A stretch of DNA of 52,071 nt from assembly GCF_001571285.1 (NCBI RefSeq), contig NZ_BCTM01000029.1, positions 1 through 52,071 of the forward strand, in the 5' to 3' direction. A model generated the notes under the pieces. It was not told the origin of the DNA and did not search any database. It saw nothing but the letters and a program-made list of their open reading frames with translations. Origin of the DNA: Kluyvera cryocrescens NBRC 102467. Its GTDB lineage: Bacteria; Pseudomonadota; Gammaproteobacteria; Enterobacterales; Enterobacteriaceae. Made by a program: the position numbers and the translations under genes. Positions 16,919 to 25,930 of this stretch are shown piece after piece (the first letter of the stretch is position 1; each line of letters begins with the position of its first letter).

Positions 16919-17524
16919 ATATTCCGTTCACTTTATGTTTGGCAGAACATAAAACACCTGCACCCGTGAACGGGCTAAGGGGGGCGCCGCGCCCCCCTTT
17001 GCAATCCCCGCGGCCCCGCAGCGAAATCGGTGCTTCGCACTGCGTTCGCCTCCGAACTCCAGCCTGCGGCACGGCGAAACTCGACCTCCTGTCTCGGTTC
17101 GCCTCAGTCCGCCGTCCTGGCGGACTGACCTTGTCTTCCATTCTCCGGCTCACCGATTTCAAGCGGGGACTCATCGGTTTCAGCAATATTGACGTTTGTT
17201 TTTAGCTGAAAACTTGCAGCAATATTGGCGTTGGCTTTTAGCTGAAAACTTGCAGCAACTTTAGGTGGCGTCTGAATCGCCGAGGCGTTGCCTGGAGGCC
17301 GGGGCAGCCCACAGGGATGTGGGCTGAGGGCGCGTTTTACAGGGAGGTTACCTCGCGCCCGACCCGGAAGCCGGAAGGCATAAGCTGAGGGCACCGCGAA
17401 GCGGCGATTCTGCCGCCAGAGCCTGGGGGGCAGGGGGCGGCGGCGATTGGCCGCCCCCTGCGCGCTCCTTGCGCCGTTCAGAAAATATTGCGGAGACTGG
17501 AAAGGAGCGCAACCGGCTCGAAAG
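16919..17524 (+). repeat. Long interspersed GC-rich repeat, copy 3 (complete)
   Basis: Complete copy of 606 bp with the same order of modules as copy 2: left end ATATTCCGTTCACTTTATG, stem ACCGAT/ATCGGT (17152-17157/17173-17178), two tandem units (17181-17252), a perfect 12-bp stem (17430-17441/17450-17461) and a closing stem GCGCTCCTT/AAGGAGCGC (17462-17470/17502-17510). It fills the gap between the convergent iutA and fdnI, ending ~35 bp from the fdnI stop. Open frames inside are not conserved between copies. Confidence 0.9.
17181..17252 (+). repeat. Two 36-bp tandem units inside repeat copy 3
   Basis: Units at 17181-17216 and 17217-17252, followed by a partial third start (CAGCAACTTTAGG). 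Same family as the arrays at 58-200 and 5262-5333. Confidence 0.85.
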
Positions 17525-17558
17525 CGGAATGGAATACCACTTAACTGGCAGCCCCTGA

Positions 17559-18212
17559 TTACGATGCCTTTTCGTTTTCCTGCTGCTGCTCAGCAGCTTC
17601 AACTTCACGATACCAGCGCGGATGGTGTTTCTTCGCCCAGCGGCGGCTGACCTTACCTTCAATCATCCCCTCAATCGACCCTTTCACCCAGAACGCCATA
17701 TAGATATGAATCAAAATGGCGTGGATCAGCACGATGGCGGCCGTTGCATGAATCAGTAAACTCCAGCGCACCACCACAATCGGGAAATAGTGGGCAAAGT
17801 ACGGCCGCCAGATGATGACGCCGGTGGCCAGCAGGACGAAGATCAGGCTCATGATGCTCCAGAACATCATTTTCTGACCGGCATTATATTTGCCGACATC
17901 CGCCACTTTATGTTCGTTGCCCTTCAGCACTTCAACAATCCCTTTGATCCACGGGAGATCTTGTTTATCGGGAATGTTGTGATGCACAAAACGGGCAAAC
18001 ATAAACATCAGCACGACGAAAATCATCACCCCGAAGAACGGGTGCAAAATCCGCCCCATCTGCGGCGTACCGAAGGTTTCGGTGAGCCACTGCAACGTCG
18101 GGAAGAACAGTGCAATCCCCGAAAGCGACACCAGGAAGAAGCTTATCACCACCGTCCAATGGCAGGCACGGTCGATAAATTTGGTGCGCAGAATCATCTT
18201 GCTCTTACTCAT
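17559..18212 (-). CDS. fdnI: Formate dehydrogenase-N, cytochrome b556 subunit
   Basis: Inner-membrane protein of 217 aa, the same length as E. coli FdnI and closely similar. It anchors the enzyme and passes electrons from the iron-sulfur subunit to menaquinone through two haems. Four membrane segments are visible, with conserved histidines in [15 protein letters not shown] and [16 protein letters not shown], and the cytoplasmic tail [10 protein letters not shown]. The ATG at 18212 overlaps the fdnH stop by 8 bp. Last gene of fdnGHI; repeat copy 3 follows. Confidence 0.94.
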   Translation of the reverse strand: MSKSKMILRTKFIDRACHWTVVISFFLVSLSGIALFFPTLQWLTETFGTPQMGRILHPFFGVMIFVVLMFMFARFVHHNIPDKQDLPWIKGIVEVLKGNEHKVADVGKYNAGQKMMFWSIMSLIFVLLATGVIIWRPYFAHYFPIVVVRWSLLIHATAAIVLIHAILIHIYMAFWVKGSIEGMIEGKVSRRWAKKHHPRWYREVEAAEQQQENEKAS

Positions 18213-19095
18213 GACCGTTCTCCTCGTCTTCATCGTCATCCGTCTCTTTGTTCGGCCCCACGCCCACGTAGTGGTATATCAGCCCGGCAAAGGTGGCGAT
18301 AAATCCGGCCGCGGAGAGCGGCTTGAGAATGCCCTTCCACAGATTTACCGGCGCGGCGATTTTCGGTTCGTCCGGCAAATTGTGGTACAGCGAAGGCTGG
18401 TCCGCGTGGTGCAACACGTACATCACATGCGTCCCACCGACCCCTTCAGGGTTGTAAACTCCTGCATTGGCATAGCCACGTTTTTTCAGCTGCATCACGC
18501 GGTTTTCGGCGACGTTGAGCATCTCCTTTTTGGTGCCAAACTGGATGGCCCCGGTCGGGCAGGTTTTCACGCAGGCCGGTTCCTGACCGACGCTAACCCG
18601 GTCAACGCACAGCGTGCATTTGTAGACGCGATTGTCTTCAGGATTGAGGCGCGGAATGTTGAATGGGCAGCCGGCAATGCAGTAGCCGCAGCCAATGCAA
18701 TGTTCGGACTGGAAATCCACAATTCCGTTGGCGTACTGAATAATCGCCCCGGCGGACGGGCAGGCTTTCAGGCAGCCTGGGTCCGCGCAGTGCATGCAGC
18801 CGTCTTTGCGAATCAGCCATTCCAGCTTGTCATTCTGGGTGGTTTCGCTAAAGCGCATCACCGTCCAGGCTTTGGCACTGAGATCGGTTGGGTTATCGTA
18901 AACGCCGTGGCAGTAGCCCACCTCATCGCGAATATCGTTCCACTCGGAACAGGCCACCTGGCAACCTTTACAGCCAATGCAGGTGGTAACGTCGATAAGT
19001 TTTGCCACTTCAGCACGGTAATCGCGCGCATGAGGAGGCGGCGTGATGCCGTTGGTCGCCGAACGTTTGATAATATCTTGTGATTGCATAGCCAT
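18205..19095 (-). CDS. fdnH: Formate dehydrogenase-N, iron-sulfur subunit
   Basis: Subunit of 296 aa that carries electrons from FdnG to FdnI in the periplasm. Four [4Fe-4S] ferredoxin-like motifs are present ([39 protein letters not shown] with CVKTCP), followed by a C-terminal transmembrane helix ([20 protein letters not shown]) and an acidic tail. The ATG at 19095 follows GGGAGAG; the fdnG stop is 12 bp upstream. It resembles FdnH more than other iron-sulfur proteins over its whole length. Confidence 0.94.
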   Translation of the reverse strand: MAMQSQDIIKRSATNGITPPPHARDYRAEVAKLIDVTTCIGCKGCQVACSEWNDIRDEVGYCHGVYDNPTDLSAKAWTVMRFSETTQNDKLEWLIRKDGCMHCADPGCLKACPSAGAIIQYANGIVDFQSEHCIGCGYCIAGCPFNIPRLNPEDNRVYKCTLCVDRVSVGQEPACVKTCPTGAIQFGTKKEMLNVAENRVMQLKKRGYANAGVYNPEGVGGTHVMYVLHHADQPSLYHNLPDEPKIAAPVNLWKGILKPLSAAGFIATFAGLIYHYVGVGPNKETDDDEDEENGHE

Positions 19096-19107
19096 GAGTT
19101 CTCTCCC

Positions 19108-22100
19108 TTATGCCCGCTCAACGTTAACCAGAAACGCTTTGTATTCCGGCGTTTGTGAGTTGGCATCACCGACCGACGGCGTCAGCGTGTTGGCAAGAAA
19201 ACCTTTGCGCGTTGCCCCTTCAAAGCCCCAGTGACAAGGGATGCCGATGGTATCAACTTGCTTACCATCAATCGTCAGCGTTTGTAGGCGTTTGGTGACC
19301 ACCGCTTTGGCTTTGATAAAGCCGCGCTTCGACATCACTTTCACCGTGTCGCCTGCCGCAATCCCTTTTTTGCTCGCCAGCGCTTCGCCGATTTCGATGA
19401 ATTGGTCAGGCTGCGCAATCGCATTCAGCAACGCATGCTTGGTCCAGTGGCGGAAAAGTTCGGTAATCGAGTAGGTCGTCGCGACGTAGGGGAAAGCATC
19501 CGCATTGCCCATGTTGGCGATATCGTCATGATAAATACGAGCAACCGGACTGGAGATAACGTCCGGATGCAGCGGATTGGTGCCGATCGGCGATTCAATC
19601 GGTTCGTAATGTTCCGGGAACGGCCCATCGTTCATTTTGTCGAGGGAGAACAGGCGCGCGACGCCTTCCGGGTTCATGATGAACGGCCCGACGTTGCTGC
19701 CCGGCGCCGCCTGACCGTAGTCGGCGACGTCCATGCCCGCCCATTTCAGCCCGTTCCAGTGCAGCAGCGCACGCTTTGCATCCCACGGTTTTCCCGCCGG
19801 ATCGGCGGATGCGCGGTTATAGAGAATGCGGCGATTTGCCGGCCAGGACCACGCCCAGCCCGGCGTGCAGCCAAGACCGTACGGATCGCTGTTATCGCGA
19901 TTGGCCATCTGGTTGCCCTGCTCCGTCCAGCTACCGCAGTACACCCAGCAGAAGCTGCTGGTCGAGCCGTCATCGCGAAGCTGAGCAAAGCTGCTAAGCT
20001 GCTGGCCTTTTTTGGCAATCAGTTGCCCTTTATCATCATAAACATCCGTAAGCGCCATCCCGTTTGCCTCACGGGCGACTTCTTCCGGATGCGGATCGTA
20101 CGGGTCTTTATAGTCCCAACGCATATTCAACAGCGGCTCGGGGTTAGCCCCGCCCTCTTGTTGATACAGCTCGCGCAGACGCATATACAGACGACCAAGA
20201 ATTTTGGCATCGTGCAGCGCTTCTCCCGGCGGTTCAGCGGCCGCCCAGTGCCACTGCAACCAACGCCCGGAGTTCGCGATTGAACCGTCTTCTTCAGCAA
20301 AGCAGGATGACGGCAAACGGAAGATTTCAGTCTGGATATCTTCCGGCCTGACGTCGTTCATCTCACCGTGATGCTGCCAGAAGGTTGAGGACTCGGTCGC
20401 CAGCGGGTCGATAACCACCATGTACTTCAGCTTCGCCAGCGCGCGCGAGGATTTGTTTTTATCCGGGAACGCCGCCAGCGGATTGAAGCCCTGCACGATG
20501 TAGCCGTTAATTTTGCCTTCCAGCATCAGCTCGGCTTGGGTCATCACATCGTACAGACGGTCCCATTTCGGCAGCCAGTCGTAGCCCCAATGATTTTCCG
20601 CCGTGGCGCGGTCGCCCCAGAAGCTTTTCATCATGCTGACGAAGAATTTCGGCGTATTTTGCCAGTAGTTCACTTCGTTCACGCCAAGCGATGGCGGGGT
20701 GATTTGGGAAATATAGGTCTGATAGTCAGGCTGTTTTTCAGACGGCAGCGGCATATAGCCGGGGAGATTGGTCGATAGCAGGCCGAGATCGGTATAGCCC
20801 TGAATATTCGAGTGGCCGCGCAGCGCATTCACGCCGCCGCCCGCCATACCGATATTGCCCAGCAGCAGCTGGAGCATTGCGGCGGCGCGGATAATCTGTG
20901 CCCCGGCGGAGTGGTGCGTCCAGCCCAGCGCATAGAGAATGGTCGCGGTGCGGTCCGGCACGCTGGTGCTGGCGAGAATTTCGCAGATACGTTTAAAGTC
21001 CGCCACCGAGGTGCCGCACAGGCGGTTAACCATTTCCGGCGTGTAGCGTTCGACGTGGGCTTTTAACAGATTCCACACGCATCGCGGATGACTTAGGGTT
21101 TCATCACGCAGCGCATTGCCCTGTTCATCCAGCTGATAGAACCAGCTCGATTTATCGTACTGGCGTTTTTTCGCGTCGTAGCCGCTGAACAGGCCATCGT
21201 TAAACTGGTAGTCATCGCGAATAATCAGGCTGGCATTGGTATAGTGGCGCACATATTCATGCTGCACGCGGTCGTTTTCCAGCAGGTAGCGAATCACGCC
21301 CAGCAGGAATGCCGTGTCGGAGCCCGCGCGAATAGGTGCGTAGAGATCGGCCACGGCGGCGCTGCGGTTAAAACGCGGGTCAACCACCACCACGGTGGCG
21401 TCATTTTTGGTTTGCGCTTCAATCACCCACTTGAAGCCAACCGGGTGCGCTTCCGCCGCATTGCCGCCCATAATCAGCACCACGTTGGCGTTTTTAATAT
21501 CCACCCAGTTGTTGGTCATTGCGCCGCGACCAAAGGTTGGCGCCAGCGCCGAAACGGTCGGCCCGTGGCACAGGCGCGCCTGGCAGTCGATGGCGACCAT
21601 CCCCAGGCTGCGGGTAAATTTACCGTCGAGGATCCCGGTTTCATTACTGGCGGCAGAGGAACAGAGCATGCCGGTCGTGGTCCAGCGATTAACGGTCAAC
21701 CCGTCGGCGTTCTTCTCAATAAAGTTCGCGTCGCGGTCGTCTTTCATTAATCGTGCAATCCGATTAATCGCCTCGTCCCAGCTAATACGCTGCCATTTAT
21801 CCGAACCCGGTGCACGGTATTCGGGATACTGCAGACGGTTTTCGCTGTGAATATAATCCAGAACCCCCGCGCCTTTCGGGCACAGCGAACCACGACTCAC
21901 CGGATGGTCCGGATCGCCTTCAATATGATAAATACTTTCTTTGACGTTTTTGGCGTTATCGCCAAGGCTGTACATCAGCATTCCGCAGCCTACTGAGCAG
22001 TAGGTACAGTTATTACGCGTCTCTTTTGCTTTTAAGAGTTTGTATTGGCGAGTTTCCGCGTGAACGGAAAAAGATGATAAAAATCCGAGAGATGCAACAG

Positions 22101-22158
22101 TGGTTCCTGCCATACCGCCCGCGCAGATTCGAAAGAACTGCCTCCGGCTGAGCTCCAT
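19108..22158 (-). CDS. fdnG: Formate dehydrogenase-N catalytic subunit with cysteine in place of selenocysteine
   Basis: Molybdopterin enzyme of 1016 aa oxidising formate in the periplasm for anaerobic respiration. A Tat signal (SRRQFFRICAGGMAG) leads the protein, then the [4Fe-4S] motif at Cys51, Cys54, Cys58, then the molybdenum site. In E. coli FdnG the metal ligand is selenocysteine in the context QARVUHGPTV, encoded by TGA. Here the context is QARLCHGPTV, with a TGC codon at 21568-21570 (residue 197). The frame is therefore open without recoding. The rest follows FdnG closely to the C-terminal VGDANSQTPEYKAFLVN. First gene of fdnGHI. Confidence 0.94.
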   Translation of the reverse strand: MELSRRQFFRICAGGMAGTTVASLGFLSSFSVHAETRQYKLLKAKETRNNCTYCSVGCGMLMYSLGDNAKNVKESIYHIEGDPDHPVSRGSLCPKGAGVLDYIHSENRLQYPEYRAPGSDKWQRISWDEAINRIARLMKDDRDANFIEKNADGLTVNRWTTTGMLCSSAASNETGILDGKFTRSLGMVAIDCQARLCHGPTVSALAPTFGRGAMTNNWVDIKNANVVLIMGGNAAEAHPVGFKWVIEAQTKNDATVVVVDPRFNRSAAVADLYAPIRAGSDTAFLLGVIRYLLENDRVQHEYVRHYTNASLIIRDDYQFNDGLFSGYDAKKRQYDKSSWFYQLDEQGNALRDETLSHPRCVWNLLKAHVERYTPEMVNRLCGTSVADFKRICEILASTSVPDRTATILYALGWTHHSAGAQIIRAAAMLQLLLGNIGMAGGGVNALRGHSNIQGYTDLGLLSTNLPGYMPLPSEKQPDYQTYISQITPPSLGVNEVNYWQNTPKFFVSMMKSFWGDRATAENHWGYDWLPKWDRLYDVMTQAELMLEGKINGYIVQGFNPLAAFPDKNKSSRALAKLKYMVVIDPLATESSTFWQHHGEMNDVRPEDIQTEIFRLPSSCFAEEDGSIANSGRWLQWHWAAAEPPGEALHDAKILGRLYMRLRELYQQEGGANPEPLLNMRWDYKDPYDPHPEEVAREANGMALTDVYDDKGQLIAKKGQQLSSFAQLRDDGSTSSFCWVYCGSWTEQGNQMANRDNSDPYGLGCTPGWAWSWPANRRILYNRASADPAGKPWDAKRALLHWNGLKWAGMDVADYGQAAPGSNVGPFIMNPEGVARLFSLDKMNDGPFPEHYEPIESPIGTNPLHPDVISSPVARIYHDDIANMGNADAFPYVATTYSITELFRHWTKHALLNAIAQPDQFIEIGEALASKKGIAAGDTVKVMSKRGFIKAKAVVTKRLQTLTIDGKQVDTIGIPCHWGFEGATRKGFLANTLTPSVGDANSQTPEYKAFLVNVERA

Positions 22159-22229
22159 GTATCCTCCAGCTTAAACTTAAGACATGAAAAGGGATGGAGA
22201 TTATAAGGTTATTCCAGGCAGGAGACCAT

Positions 22230-22245
22230 TACTCTTATAGGGTTA
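22230..22245. promoter_or_regulatory. Possible NarL/NarP 7-2-7 site upstream of fdnG
   Basis: TACTCTTATAGGGTTA matches the 7-2-7 inverted heptamer pattern (TACYYMT-N2-AKRRGTA) with one mismatch in each half. It lies ~72 bp upstream of the fdnG ATG. Nitrate control is established for E. coli fdnG, so the position makes sense. An FNR-like sequence TTGATAGAGCGCAA follows at 22246-22259 but matches only 8 of 10 key bases. Confidence 0.4.
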
Positions 22246-22405
22246 TTGATAGAGCGCAATAATGAGAATATTGCCGATATGCGATAAATTGATCGCCATT
22301 GAGACGAGCGATGAAATTAACCATAAAAAGCAATGATTATTAACCGTGATTATTTAATAAAATAATAATATCCCGATTAATTTATCTTCAACAAACCCGT
22401 CATCG

Positions 22406-23383
22406 TTATTCCGCCCACGGTCTGGCAACGTTTAATCGTCGGTACATTGACGGCGTCATGCCCACGCGTTTGATAAAAGCCCGGCGCAGTACATCAGCGC
22501 TGGCGTACCCGCACTGGCTGGCAATGGTTTTAAGCGGCAGCGCATCGCTTTCCAGCAGCATTTTCGCACGGTCTATGCGCCCTGCTTCCAGCCACTCCCC
22601 CGCCGCCATATCCATTTCCTGACGAAACAGCCTTGCCAGATGGCGGACGCTAAGACCGATGTGCGCCGCCATATCGTTCAGGCTCGCCACGGTGGCAAGG
22701 TTGGCGAGCGTCCATCGCTGTAAGTCCTGGAAGGCGTTACGGCCGCTAAGCGAAATGGCGCTGCGGCGGATAAAATGCCCCTGGTTAACCGGACGGCGGA
22801 AAAACATCACCAGATTACAAGCTACGTCCTGCGCCACTTCACGCCCGAGATCTTCCTCCACCAGCCGAATAGCCAGATCCATTCCCGAGGTCACGCCCGC
22901 CGCCGTTCTCACCGGTCCATCGGCGACATACAGCGCATCGGCATCCACTTCAACCTGTGGATAATCCGCGCTCAGACGCGTGGCGCTGGCCCAATGGGTA
23001 GTGATTTTCCGCTGCGTGAGCAGCCCCGTTTGCGCCAACAGGAAAGCGCCGGTACAGACTGAACCATAGCGGTCGCTATTTTCGCACAGTGCGCGGATTT
23101 GCCCTTTTTGCGTCTCCGTCAGCGACTGCTGCCAGACGTCCGGCGCACCGGCAAGGAGAAACGTATTCACCTGCAGCGCCTGAGCTTCTTCAAGACGATA
23201 GTTCGCCATCAGCCTGACGCCCGATGATGACGCAACTTCCAGCGTCTCCAGCGAAACAACCACCGGTTCATATACTTGTCGCCGGAGCTGACGATTGGCC
23301 TCGGCGAAGACGTCCAATGGCCCTGATACGTCGAGTAACTGGACGCCAGGCACCGCAAGTATGGCAATAACGCGTTTCATCAT
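22406..23383 (-). CDS. GlxA/FtrA-type AraC-family regulator with DJ-1/PfpI domain
   Basis: Protein of about 325 aa. Residues ~1-190 form a DJ-1/PfpI-like domain (class I glutamine amidotransferase fold) with the nucleophile-elbow stretch GSVCTGAFLLAQTGLL. Residues ~215-320 form an AraC-type double helix-turn-helix ending GYASADVLRRAFIKRVGMTP. Such proteins are transcription activators; the amidotransferase-like domain is thought to sense a ligand. The start is uncertain: ATG 23383 or 23380, with a TTG at 23398. It is divergent from the HD-domain gene 109 bp away, which is its likely target. Confidence 0.85.
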   Translation of the reverse strand: MMKRVIAILAVPGVQLLDVSGPLDVFAEANRQLRRQVYEPVVVSLETLEVASSSGVRLMANYRLEEAQALQVNTFLLAGAPDVWQQSLTETQKGQIRALCENSDRYGSVCTGAFLLAQTGLLTQRKITTHWASATRLSADYPQVEVDADALYVADGPVRTAAGVTSGMDLAIRLVEEDLGREVAQDVACNLVMFFRRPVNQGHFIRRSAISLSGRNAFQDLQRWTLANLATVASLNDMAAHIGLSVRHLARLFRQEMDMAAGEWLEAGRIDRAKMLLESDALPLKTIASQCGYASADVLRRAFIKRVGMTPSMYRRLNVARPWAE

Positions 23384-23492
23384 CGCGGGAAGTCCCAATT
23401 AGCAGTTATGTCTTAATTCGTCGTAATGCGACAATTCATGACTTATAGAATGCCCGGTAAACTTCATTTCAACAACCCATGAGGAGCAAGAT

Positions 23493-24134
23493 ATGACATT
23501 CACCGTGCAAGGCATCAAAATCCCCGATAGCAAACTGGCTCGTGAGGCCACCGAGTTTGTTCGCGATACCGAAAATGATTTGCTGTTTCATCACTCCAGC
23601 CGCGTCTATTACTGGGGCGCGCTGGCCGGCGCACGCCGCGGCCTGAAGGTCGATCACGAGCTGCTGTACGTTGGCTGCATGTTCCACGATGTCGGTCTGA
23701 CCCACGAACACTGTAGCTGCGATAAGCGCTTTGAAGTGGACGGTGCCAACGCCGCCCGGGCGTTTCTGGATAGCCATGGCGTCGCACCGGCGGATATCGA
23801 TAAAGTGTGGACCGCCATTGCGCTGCACACCACGCCGGGGATCCCCGAATTTATGGCGCCGGAAATCGCGCTGTTGACCGCCGGCGTGGAGATGGATGTG
23901 CTGGGTATCGACTATGCGTCGGTCAGCGATGCTAGCCGCGAAGCCGTGGTGCAACAGCACCCGCGTCAGCCGCAGTTTAAAGAGCAAATCATCAACGCGT
24001 TTTATGATGGGATCAAAGGCAAACCGCAGACCACGTTTGGCAACGTGAAGGCGGATGTGATTGCCGATAAAGAGGCGGCATTTGTACCGGGCAACTTCTG
24101 CCGCATCATTCGTGAATCAAGCTGGAAAGAGTAA
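23493..24134 (+). CDS. HD-domain metal-dependent phosphohydrolase-like protein
   Basis: Protein of 213 aa with an HD-type metal site: His33-His34 in LLFHHSSRVYYWG, His65-Asp66 in MFHDVGL, and further His in ALHTTPGIP. The arrangement resembles the cyanamide-hydratase-like branch of HD proteins rather than nucleotide phosphodiesterases; that placement is tentative and the substrate is unknown. The ATG follows GAGGAG at 23481-23486. Divergent from the GlxA-type regulator, suggesting one control unit. Confidence 0.8.
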   Translation: MTFTVQGIKIPDSKLAREATEFVRDTENDLLFHHSSRVYYWGALAGARRGLKVDHELLYVGCMFHDVGLTHEHCSCDKRFEVDGANAARAFLDSHGVAPADIDKVWTAIALHTTPGIPEFMAPEIALLTAGVEMDVLGIDYASVSDASREAVVQQHPRQPQFKEQIINAFYDGIKGKPQTTFGNVKADVIADKEAAFVPGNFCRIIRESSWKE

Positions 24135-24151
24135 GTATCAGGCCGGAGCCA

Positions 24152-24178
24152 GATGTCTGTAAACGATACGCAGACATC
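24152..24178. terminator. Hairpin between convergent HD-domain and Nudix genes
   Basis: Perfect 8-bp stem GATGTCTG/CAGACATC with an 11-nt loop. There is no U-tract on either side, so it is a weak intrinsic terminator at best; its place between convergent genes suggests a shared 3'-end structure. Confidence 0.45.
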
Positions 24179-24196
24179 CCCCGCTCCAGCATGTTT

Positions 24197-24757
24197 TCAG
24201 CGGTGGGAGGACTGCTCAATCTGATGTTTGGCGCTCGCCAATAAAAACGCGGTAACCGACGTGGCATCGCTAATTTCCCCCTCCAGAATCAATGCTCTGA
24301 AATCGGCAATTTTCATTTTTTTGACCGTCAGGCCGTACTCTTCTTCATCCAACTGCTGGCCGCTGTGCGTCAGTTCCGTGGCCAGATAAATATGGTAGCC
24401 CTGCGCGGAATACCCCTGCGCCAGCTTCTGGTATCCAACATATTCCAGCTTGCCTGCGCGGAGGCCCGTTTCTTCTCTTAGTTCGCCGGCGGCCACTTCT
24501 TCAGGCGCGGCGGTGGGCGAGGTTTCCCAACTGCCCTGGGGCAGTTCAATCGTCCTCACCCCCAGCGGATAGCGAAACTGTTCGACGACAAAAATCTCAT
24601 CATTGTGCAGCGGAATAATGACCACAAAATCCCCTTTCTCAACGACGGAATAAATCCCCTCGCTGCCATCGGCTCTCTGTACGCGGTCTTCTTTGAGCGC
24701 CATCCAGCGGTTACGGTAAATCTCTTTGGTGGCCAGCGTTTTTATCTCGGCGCTCAT
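24197..24757 (-). CDS. Nudix hydrolase, ADP-ribose/GDP-mannose pyrophosphatase-like
   Basis: Protein of 186 aa. The Nudix box lies at residues ~75-100 (GSWETSP through GELREETGL); the usual Arg of the REL segment is Gly. The VVEQFRYPLGVRTIELPQGSWE stretch before the box is typical of ADP-sugar pyrophosphatases (NudF/NudK-like), which cleave nucleoside diphosphate sugars. The exact substrate cannot be told from sequence. ATG 24757 has AAGGAT upstream. Apparently monocistronic and convergent with the HD-domain gene. Confidence 0.85.
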   Translation of the reverse strand: MSAEIKTLATKEIYRNRWMALKEDRVQRADGSEGIYSVVEKGDFVVIIPLHNDEIFVVEQFRYPLGVRTIELPQGSWETSPTAAPEEVAAGELREETGLRAGKLEYVGYQKLAQGYSAQGYHIYLATELTHSGQQLDEEEYGLTVKKMKIADFRALILEGEISDATSVTAFLLASAKHQIEQSSHR

Positions 24758-24981
24758 GGGGATTATCCTTATTTGGCTAAAGGGCTGACGTCAAAATCGG
24801 CGCTCGCGTCAGATACATTCACCCATATCATTAATGAATAAAGTGAATCATGTCTAGCCAACGGATGTGCCTGAACGAATAAATAAGACAATGAGCAACC
24901 GAAATTCGCTTCTGAATATACCGCGAGGTTTACTGTCGCCCGGAAGCGTCGATAAACCTTGCGGATATACCGGGTTCACAT

Positions 24982-25545
24982 TTACTTCATTAAGACTTCA
25001 ACAAATTTCGCCAGCCATTGCGGATGCGCAGGCCATGCCGGTGCGGTCACCAAGTTGCCATCGACGTGCGCCTGGTCGATGCCGATATCCGCGTACTGCC
25101 CGCCGCTGAGGCGAATTTCAGGCGCACAGGCCGGATAGGCGCTGCAGGTGCGGTTGGCTAAAACCCCGGCCGCCGCCAATAGCTGCGGCCCATGGCAGAC
25201 GGCGGCGATAGGTTTGCCCGCCGCGTTAAAATCCTGCACCAGCTTAATGACCTCTGCATTGAGCCTTAAATACTCCGGCGCGCGTCCACCGGGGATCAGC
25301 AGCGCATCATAGTCCGCCGCCCGCGCCGCGCTAAAATTCGCATTGAGGATAAAACGATGGCCCGGTTTTTCACTGTAGGTCTGCGCGCCATCAAAATCAT
25401 GAATGGCGGTTTGCACAAAGTCGCCTTCACTTTTATCCGGGCACACGGCATCAACGCGGTGGCCTAACATTTTCAGTGCCTGAAAAGGCACCATCGTTTC
25501 ATAATCTTCGACATAATCGCCGACCAGCATCAGGATCTTTTTCAT
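24982..25545 (-). CDS. DJ-1/PfpI family protein
   Basis: Protein of 187 aa of the DJ-1/PfpI superfamily. The nucleophile elbow is [10 protein letters not shown] with Cys117 followed by His118, and an [10 protein letters not shown] loop precedes it. Family members include proteases, glyoxalases and chaperones; Cys-His with this length fits a PfpI/YhbO-like protein, but the activity is not certain. The start at 25545 ([16 protein letters not shown]) has GGCAGG upstream; the frame continues 47 codons upstream without a good ribosome-binding site. Confidence 0.85.
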   Translation of the reverse strand: MKKILMLVGDYVEDYETMVPFQALKMLGHRVDAVCPDKSEGDFVQTAIHDFDGAQTYSEKPGHRFILNANFSAARAADYDALLIPGGRAPEYLRLNAEVIKLVQDFNAAGKPIAAVCHGPQLLAAAGVLANRTCSAYPACAPEIRLSGGQYADIGIDQAHVDGNLVTAPAWPAHPQWLAKFVEVLMK

Positions 25546-25930
25546 TAACCTGCCCCATTTATGGTGATGAAGATGAGATAAAACGGCCCTTTTTACTATA
25601 GCCAACCCAGCACCGGCCATTTTTAAAAGCCTCCCAAATTCAACAAAATATTCGGTTAGATCACACTCTGCGCGAGGCGAGTTCACAGCGATACGGGCAG
25701 ATAAATATAAATTATATATAAATATATAGTTGAGAAGTTCTAATAATCGCCAAAAACCCAGCGCAAATAAAATTTCGGCGGTTGCTTCTTATATTCCCCA
25801 TGTTATATTCCGCCTGAAATTTAACGCACGTTTATTATTAATTACTTAATAAAATAATGCCGTTAAGTATTTATAAACTATAATTAGTGTATTCCCGGTA
25901 AACCGGTGAATAAATATAAAGGGTATTCCA
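25546..25930. other. 385-bp intergenic region with a palindrome before the agmatine deiminase-like gene
   Basis: AT-rich and without a credible gene. A near-perfect 21-bp palindrome occupies 25891-25911 (centre CCGGTAAACCGG flanked by ATTC and GAAT), 20 bp before the start codon at 25931, a position suited to a repressor operator. A run of TATATAAATATATA lies around 25712-25726. Confidence 0.5.

Noticed and set aside
17164-17178. Minus-strand CCGATGAGTCCCC followed by GAAA in the repeat resembles a hammerhead ribozyme core
   Set aside because: The core needs CUGANGA; here it is CCGATGA, no stem II can form between it and GAAA, and the segment pairs instead as a simple ACCGAT/ATCGGT hairpin.
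22289-22302. FNR-like TTGATCGCCATTGA upstream of fdnG
   Set aside because: The second half-site matches only three of five bases of ATCAA; not strong enough to list on its own.
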